Below, piece by piece: positions 59,424 through 64,000 of a stretch of 64,000 bases of DNA. Location of the stretch: positions 18,501 through 82,500 of the forward strand of contig NZ_MEEX01000021.1 of assembly GCF_001724605.1 (NCBI RefSeq), in the 5' to 3' direction. The notes under the pieces were generated by a model. The model had not been told where the DNA came from and ran no database searches. It saw only the letters and a list, made by a program, of their open reading frames with translations. This DNA is from Phenylobacterium sp. SCN 70-31 (GTDB taxonomy: Bacteria > Pseudomonadota > Alphaproteobacteria > Caulobacterales > Caulobacteraceae). Each line of letters starts with the position of its first letter. The first letter of the stretch is position 1. A program made the translations under genes and the position numbers.

Positions 59424-60089
59424 ATGTGCAATCTCTACACCCTCGCGCCCGGCCTCGACGCCCTGGCGGCCGACTTCGAGAAGCTCGGGATCAAGCTGCG
59501 GCTCACCAGCCCGCAGGCCTTCGACAACCAGCCATTGAAGCCGTACGTCGCGCCCAAGGGCCTCGGGATCTTCGCCCGGCCCATCGACCCCGCCGCCCCG
59601 GCCGAGGGCCTGGAGCCCGTCGTCGGGACGTGGGGCGTCATCCCCTTCTTCCACAAGGGTCCCGCCAAGGCGTGGAAGTCGGCCACGAACAACGCCCGCT
59701 CCGAAGACATGCTGACCAAGCCGACCTGGCGCGGGATCGTGAAGACGAACCGCTGCATCATCCCGGCCGATGCGTTCACCGAGTGGACCGGGCCTAAAGG
59801 CGCGAAGACCAAGCACGCGATCACCCGTGCCGACGGCCAACGTCTGTTCTTCGCCGGGCTCTGGGCCGACCACACCTGGGAGGGCGAGCGAACCGAGAGC
59901 TACACGATGGTGATGCAGGCCGCAGGCGGTGACGACGACATGGCCCCGTTCCACGATCGACAGCCCGTCGTGCTCGACCGGGACAGCGCCCGCCTCTGGC
60001 TCGACCTGTCCGCCGATCCGCTGGCCGCGATCCGGCCTCCCCTGCCCGGTACGTTGGCGTTCGACCCGCCGGAGCCGGCGGCGGCTTAG
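59424..60089 (+). CDS. SOS response-associated peptidase (SRAP/YedK/HMCES family)
   Basis: MCNLYT N-terminal catalytic Cys, NNARSE, RCIIPADAFTEW, TTxxxxH-like region. Confidence 0.93.
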   Translation: MCNLYTLAPGLDALAADFEKLGIKLRLTSPQAFDNQPLKPYVAPKGLGIFARPIDPAAPAEGLEPVVGTWGVIPFFHKGPAKAWKSATNNARSEDMLTKPTWRGIVKTNRCIIPADAFTEWTGPKGAKTKHAITRADGQRLFFAGLWADHTWEGERTESYTMVMQAAGGDDDMAPFHDRQPVVLDRDSARLWLDLSADPLAAIRPPLPGTLAFDPPEPAAA

Positions 60090-60262
60090 ATCGTCCGTCG
60101 CTCAGGAGGGACCCGCGCTCGAAGCTCCCGCTCTCGCTCCTCGGCCATCAACTCCCACTCGATGGCCATCTTCTCAAGCTGGTCGCGGTGCGCGGCGGGC
60201 ATCTGCTCGGCCAGGTCGCGGCAGGCCTGGGCGTGCTCGCGGAACGTCATGACGCGCTTCAT
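60086..60262 (-). CDS. Small hypothetical protein, antisense to the phage operon
   Basis: MKRVMTFREHAQACRDLAEQMPAAHRDQLEKMAIEWELMAEERERELRARVPPERRTI. Confidence 0.5.
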   Translation of the reverse strand: MKRVMTFREHAQACRDLAEQMPAAHRDQLEKMAIEWELMAEERERELRARVPPERRTI

Positions 60263-60337
60263 GCAGTCATCACGGGTGAAGGTGGGCCTGTGGTCAAGAC
60301 TCCGGAGCCCACGCCGCGCCGCGCGCGTTCACCCGCC

Positions 60338-60541
60338 ATGCGCCAGCCGAACCGCGTCACAGTCTACATCGCCGACCAGGCCTGGAATGGCCATTGGGAA
60401 CTGGACGGCCGCGACCTGCGCCTGTTCAGCGCCTATGGTTCGGCCCGCACGCCGCTCGGGCGGCGGAAACCCGAGACGGTCGCCAAGGCCGAGATGACCT
60501 CAATCGTGCAGGCCTGGCGTCAGGGGAGACCGAGGCCATGA
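60338..60541 (+). CDS. Small phage hypothetical protein
   Basis: MRQPNRVTVYIADQAWNGHWELDGRDLRLFSAYGSARTPLG. Confidence 0.5.
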   Translation: MRQPNRVTVYIADQAWNGHWELDGRDLRLFSAYGSARTPLGRRKPETVAKAEMTSIVQAWRQGRPRP

Positions 60542-60648
60542 CGCTGCTCTGGGCGTGGTTCGCAGGACTGGTGACGGGCGGCGCCGGCGTCGCCGCGCTG
60601 GCGGTGTTGTGGGTTCAGGCGCGGGAGCGGGCGAGTCCCGACGAGTAG
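60538..60648 (+). CDS. 36-aa single-TM phage protein
   Basis: MTLLWAWFAGLVTGGAGVAALAVLWVQARERASPDE; ATGA overlap. Confidence 0.45.
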   Translation: MTLLWAWFAGLVTGGAGVAALAVLWVQARERASPDE

Positions 60649-60895
60649 GACAGTCAGTCATCCGATCTCATCGGACAACTGGACCCGAGCCGCCCTCATG
60701 ATACCGGCGGCGCGAGCGTGCGCCGCCGGGTTTCGGTGGCGAGCGACGTGATACTCGGCGCCCTGGACCTCGCTCAAACCGAGGGCCAGACTGCTTCGGC
60801 CGCCAGCACTTCCCCCCGGTTGTACGGCGGCCGTCAGTGCTCCGGCCGGGGGTCGGCCGGGCGCTGACGAAAGGATAATGGTCGATAATGGTCGA

Positions 60896-61174
60896 TCATC
60901 GACACCCCGTGCTCGCCGCCTCCAGTCCTGCGATATAGCCGTCTCTCTGCTCCCGTCCTGCCAGGAGTAGGCGGACCCGCTCTGCGATGTCAGGGGCGCC
61001 CTTGAGGGCTGACGGGCTGTCGGCGTAGGTCGGTCGCGGCGGGGCTTCGGCGGCGCACGGGACGGGGATAGGGACCTTTACCTCAACGGTGCGGATCGTG
61101 GGCTCGGGCGTCGTGGCGCAGGCGGTGAGGGTCGCCGAAACGACCCCCACCAGGACGATGCGGTCAGGCCGCAT
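60896..61174 (-). CDS. Rz1-like outer-membrane spanin lipoprotein
   Basis: Lipobox LTAC, Pro-rich PIPVPCAAEAPPRPTY; last gene of lysis block. Confidence 0.65.
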   Translation of the reverse strand: MRPDRIVLVGVVSATLTACATTPEPTIRTVEVKVPIPVPCAAEAPPRPTYADSPSALKGAPDIAERVRLLLAGREQRDGYIAGLEAASTGCR

Positions 61175-61568
61175 GGGTTCCCTCGACACCGCGGACCATA
61201 CGGGCTCGGGTTCGGGCGCCGAGCCACTGTTGCGCCTCCTCCAGCTTCGTGAGCGCCAGGGCATTCTCACGGCAGGAGAAGGGGCCGGCCTGGAAAGCGC
61301 GGAGCCGGTCCACGAGGATCGCCAGCAGCGCCTCATGGGTGAGGCCGTTGACGCCCACCTCGCCGATAGGGCCGTTCTGGAACAGGATCGTCGAGTGCTC
61401 CGCCGGCTGGCCATGCCGGGCGGTCCACGGATCGGAAGGGTTCGACGCGCTGTTGAACCCCGTGATGTGGTACAGGTGACAGGCCCCGCCGGAGCCCGGC
61501 TCGTCCAGCACTTCGATGACGAGCTTGTCGTTAGCCGGGTTCACCCGGTGATCGGTGAGCGTGCGCAT
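61164..61568 (-). CDS. Phage protein with Acb2/Tad1-like hairpin C-terminus
   Basis: MRTLTDHRVNPANDKLVIEVLDEPGSGGACHLYHITGF...LFQNGPIGEVGVNGLTHEALLAILVDRL...CRENALALTKLEEAQQWLGARTRARMVRGVEGTHAA. Confidence 0.7.
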   Translation of the reverse strand: MRTLTDHRVNPANDKLVIEVLDEPGSGGACHLYHITGFNSASNPSDPWTARHGQPAEHSTILFQNGPIGEVGVNGLTHEALLAILVDRLRAFQAGPFSCRENALALTKLEEAQQWLGARTRARMVRGVEGTHAA

Positions 61569-61636
61569 GCGGCACTCCCTTCATTCGCCGGCAGATGGCG
61601 GCCGACACGCCTTCGCGGCAGGTTCGCCGCAGAACT

Positions 61637-62032
61637 TCATTCCCCGTACTGATCGATCAGCCGCGCGGCCTCGGCGCACTTGTCCGGCCCGATCCGCTCG
61701 GACAGGATGCGATCCACGTTCCGCCGATGGCTCTCTGCGACAGCGCGGGCCGCCTGAGCCGCCTTTCGGCTTTCGGCCACTCTGGCGTCGGCTTCCCGCT
61801 TGAGCCCGTCCACGGCCCGGTTGTGGGCGGCTATCGACGCCTCCAGGCCGGCCCGGTTCCGCTGGCAGGCTTTCGTCTCGTCGCGGGCGGCGTCGCGGGC
61901 CTTAGCGGCAGACGCCACCTCCCCCTTCAGCCGATCGATCCTCGCCCCCGGCCCTACGAACGGGGTGACGTGGTACAGGCCCACGGCAAGGGCCGCGGTC
62001 AGGGCGTAGGGGGCAAGGCGGAGGGCGATCAC
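61637..62032 (-). CDS. Rz-like inner-membrane spanin (GTG start)
   Basis: N-terminal TM then long coiled coil, GPDKCAEAARLIDQYGE; GTGA overlap with lysozyme. Confidence 0.75.
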   Translation of the reverse strand: MIALRLAPYALTAALAVGLYHVTPFVGPGARIDRLKGEVASAAKARDAARDETKACQRNRAGLEASIAAHNRAVDGLKREADARVAESRKAAQAARAVAESHRRNVDRILSERIGPDKCAEAARLIDQYGE

Positions 62033-62502
62033 GCGAGGCCCTCCATGCAGAGTTTGCGTTCGGCCGCACGCCGGTTGACCAGGCCGCGCATCTTCTGGCC
62101 GCCCGCGTACACCCACTTCGACAACTCGGCGCACGCGCCCGGCAGGTCCCCAGACCTCGCCTTCCGCGACAGGGTGGACGCGCAGAACTTCGTCGCCCCG
62201 ACGTTGAACCCGAACGAGACGAAGGCCGCGTGCGTCTCCAGCGGTAGGGTCTCCGGGAGGCAGGGGGCGATATCGAGCCCGTGCTTCACCACGTCGTCGG
62301 CGAGCATGCCGACGCACTCCTGCTCCGTGTATCGCTTGCCCAGCACTACGCCCCTGGTCGAGCCATAGCAGGCGGTCGGTAGGTTCACGCCAAGGGCGGG
62401 GTCGGGATAACCGACCGGGACATAGCCCTCGAATGCCGCGATGGTACCGACGGCGACGGATGATGCCGCCAGGACCCCAGCTAGAACCCTGACCCTACTC
62501 AT
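62029..62502 (-). CDS. Phage lysozyme (GH24, SAR-type N-terminus)
   Basis: FEGYVPVGYPDPALGVNLPTACYGSTRGV; hydrophobic weakly charged N-terminus. Confidence 0.85.
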   Translation of the reverse strand: MSRVRVLAGVLAASSVAVGTIAAFEGYVPVGYPDPALGVNLPTACYGSTRGVVLGKRYTEQECVGMLADDVVKHGLDIAPCLPETLPLETHAAFVSFGFNVGATKFCASTLSRKARSGDLPGACAELSKWVYAGGQKMRGLVNRRAAERKLCMEGLA

Positions 62503-62552
62503 GTTGGCGTTCCGTTCTGGTTTTCGGGACCGCTTCGCGATACGCTCCGCCC

Positions 62553-63248
62553 ATGGCGAAGAACCCCCGACTGATTGACATGACAGGACTGCGCTTTGGC
62601 CTTTGGTCCGTGCAGGAGAAGGCCGGGAACAGCCCAAGAGGCGGCGCGCTTTGGACGTGCAGATGCGACTGCGGCCGCTCCGGTGTCGTTGCGGGATCTG
62701 ACCTTCGCGGCGGGAAATCCACGAACTGCGGTTGCGCGAATCTGAACCGCCTCGGCGACCTCCGCCGAACGCACGGCTCTACAACTACCCGCCTGTACGG
62801 CATCTGGCAGAACATGCGCGCCAGGTGTCGCAATCCCCGCAACCCGGGTTACGTCCACTACGGCGCTCGCGGAATTTCGATCTACCCCGAGTGGGAGGAG
62901 TTTTCCGCATTCTCCGAATGGGCCGAGGCCGCTGGCTACGCGGACAACCTGTCCATCGAGCGGGTCGATAATGACCGCGGCTATAGCCCAGAGAACTGCA
63001 TCTGGGCCGACGCCAAGACGCAGGCGCGAAACCGCAGCATCGTTCGACGTGCGCCAGACGGTAGATCGTGGGCCGAGATCGCGGAGGTTAACGGGGTTTC
63101 GGCGCGAGTCCTCACGAACCGCATCAACGCTGGCGGATGGCCGCCGGAACTCGCCGCGACGTGGCCAGTCGGTAAGCGATTGAACCCCAACGCCACGAAT
63201 GCCCTCGGGCAGTTTGTGAAGCGCGAGGCTCATCTTTGGCGCCGATAG
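62553..63248 (+). CDS. Phage HNH-like / homing-endonuclease-type protein
   Basis: Zn-ribbon WTCRCDCGRSG..NCGC, RLYGIWQNMRARCRNPRNPGYVHYGARGI, LSIERVDNDRGYSPENCIWAD. Confidence 0.75.
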   Translation: MAKNPRLIDMTGLRFGLWSVQEKAGNSPRGGALWTCRCDCGRSGVVAGSDLRGGKSTNCGCANLNRLGDLRRTHGSTTTRLYGIWQNMRARCRNPRNPGYVHYGARGISIYPEWEEFSAFSEWAEAAGYADNLSIERVDNDRGYSPENCIWADAKTQARNRSIVRRAPDGRSWAEIAEVNGVSARVLTNRINAGGWPPELAATWPVGKRLNPNATNALGQFVKREAHLWRR

Positions 63249-63300
63249 GCGCTGGCGGTCAGCAGGCCGACGATGGCCGCGATGGAGGCGCGAGGGGCGC

Positions 63301-63645
63301 TCATATCGCAGTCCCCATGAGGAACTGATGCGCCGCCGCCGCGATGGCCGCCCCGAACCGGTAGAAGATCACGATGCCGCTGGCCGCCCCGAGGATCGTG
63401 AGCGCCAGCTTCCCGTGCTCCATCCACCCCATCGACGCCTTCACGGCCGGCGGGCCCTTGCTGAACAGGTCCGTCAGCGTCTTCACCGAGCCCGCGATCT
63501 CATCGACCTTCTTCGCCAGCGCGTGGATGCACTCGTGCGTAGCGTTCTGACCGTCTGCGAGGTCCTGCAGGGCCTCCGGCGTGCGCTTGCCGCGCGTCTC
63601 AACAGGCTTGAAATCCACGTCGGCCCTCACTGCTCTCGGTGACAT
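63301..63645 (-). CDS. Holin-like phage membrane protein
   Basis: 114 aa, C-terminal hydrophobic LALTILGAASGIVIFYRFGAAIAAA; in lysis block. Confidence 0.55.
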   Translation of the reverse strand: MSPRAVRADVDFKPVETRGKRTPEALQDLADGQNATHECIHALAKKVDEIAGSVKTLTDLFSKGPPAVKASMGWMEHGKLALTILGAASGIVIFYRFGAAIAAAAHQFLMGTAI

Positions 63646-63812
63646 GAAGTTGCTTCCGCTTGCTGGCGCTGCGCCGCCTCGGTGAGCAGGATTTGCCCGC
63701 GCTCTGCGATGTCCTCGCCAAGGCGCGACGCCCGGTTGACCTCGATCCCCCAGAGGTCGCCGATGGGCCGGTCAAGGATCACCTCGCCCCATTGCCAGTC
63801 GCTGAGGGACAT
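63627..63812 (-). CDS. Small phage hypothetical protein
   Basis: MSLSDWQWGEVILDRPIGDLWGIEVNRASRLGEDIAERG; overlaps holin-like gene. Confidence 0.45.
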   Translation of the reverse strand: MSLSDWQWGEVILDRPIGDLWGIEVNRASRLGEDIAERGQILLTEAAQRQQAEATSCHREQ

Positions 63813-63846
63813 CGCGGCTCCTGTCGGATCGGATACGGGGAGAAGG

Positions 63847-64000
63847 TCAGGCCAGCGCCGCGCGGGCGGCCTCGACGCGCAGCGCCAGGGCGTCCCGCTC
63901 GCCGATCACCTCGGCCAGGCGCCGCACGCCGGCCGCGGACCCGCGGGATGCGCGGATCGCGGACCTCGAGGTGCGCGCGGCCGAACTGGCGGCGCGGGCG
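63847..64000 (-). CDS. C-terminus of phage hypothetical protein (truncated by window edge)
   Basis: Open minus frame ...RRLAEVIGERDALALRVEAARAALA*. Confidence 0.4.
   Translation of the reverse strand, partial: ARAASSAARTSRSAIRASRGSAAGVRRLAEVIGERDALALRVEAARAALA

Larger units (their letters stand above)
55922..64000. mobile_element. Prophage (partial; continues beyond window), next to tRNA-Asn
   Basis: ASCH-type phage protein, DUF4326, SRAP, lysozyme, Rz/Rz1-like spanins, holin-like protein, HNH-like protein, many short overlapping ORFs. Confidence 0.85.

Overview
The window is GC-rich alphaproteobacterial chromosome; gene content suggests Caulobacterales (PopZ beside a TolC-type protein and ValS, glnK-amtB, glyQ/glyS, a PEPxxWA-CTERM protein). 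Positions ~1-55.8 kb are mostly housekeeping genes. They include two type II VapBC-like modules, tRNA-Cys (43013-43086) and tRNA-Asn (55846-55921). From just after tRNA-Asn to the window end lies phage-type DNA. It has a + strand accessory/early block (ASCH-type protein, DUF4326, SRAP peptidase, small ORFs), a structured non-coding gap, and a - strand lysis block (holin-like, lysozyme, Rz-like and Rz1-like spanins). The observations most worth following up are: (1) a phage protein at 61164-61568 whose C-terminus looks like the Acb2/Tad1 cyclic-nucleotide-sponge hairpin, encoded between the two spanin-like genes; (2) two perfect GTTC-N7-GTTC sites matching the alphaproteobacterial LexA box, one ahead of a SplB-like radical SAM gene (25692-25706) and one ahead of a phage operon ending in SRAP (58460-58474); (3) that operon's first gene, an unrecognised protein with an internal duplication; (4) an HNH-like gene inserted antisense in the lysis cassette; (5) a GTG-coupled CoaD paralog / secreted JAMM-like pair; (6) a candidate sRNA with a strong terminator upstream of tRNA-Asn; (7) operator-like palindromes at a WYL regulator and a VapBC module. 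No searches were run. Family names come from motif recognition, and coordinates were counted by hand where they differ from the ORF track.
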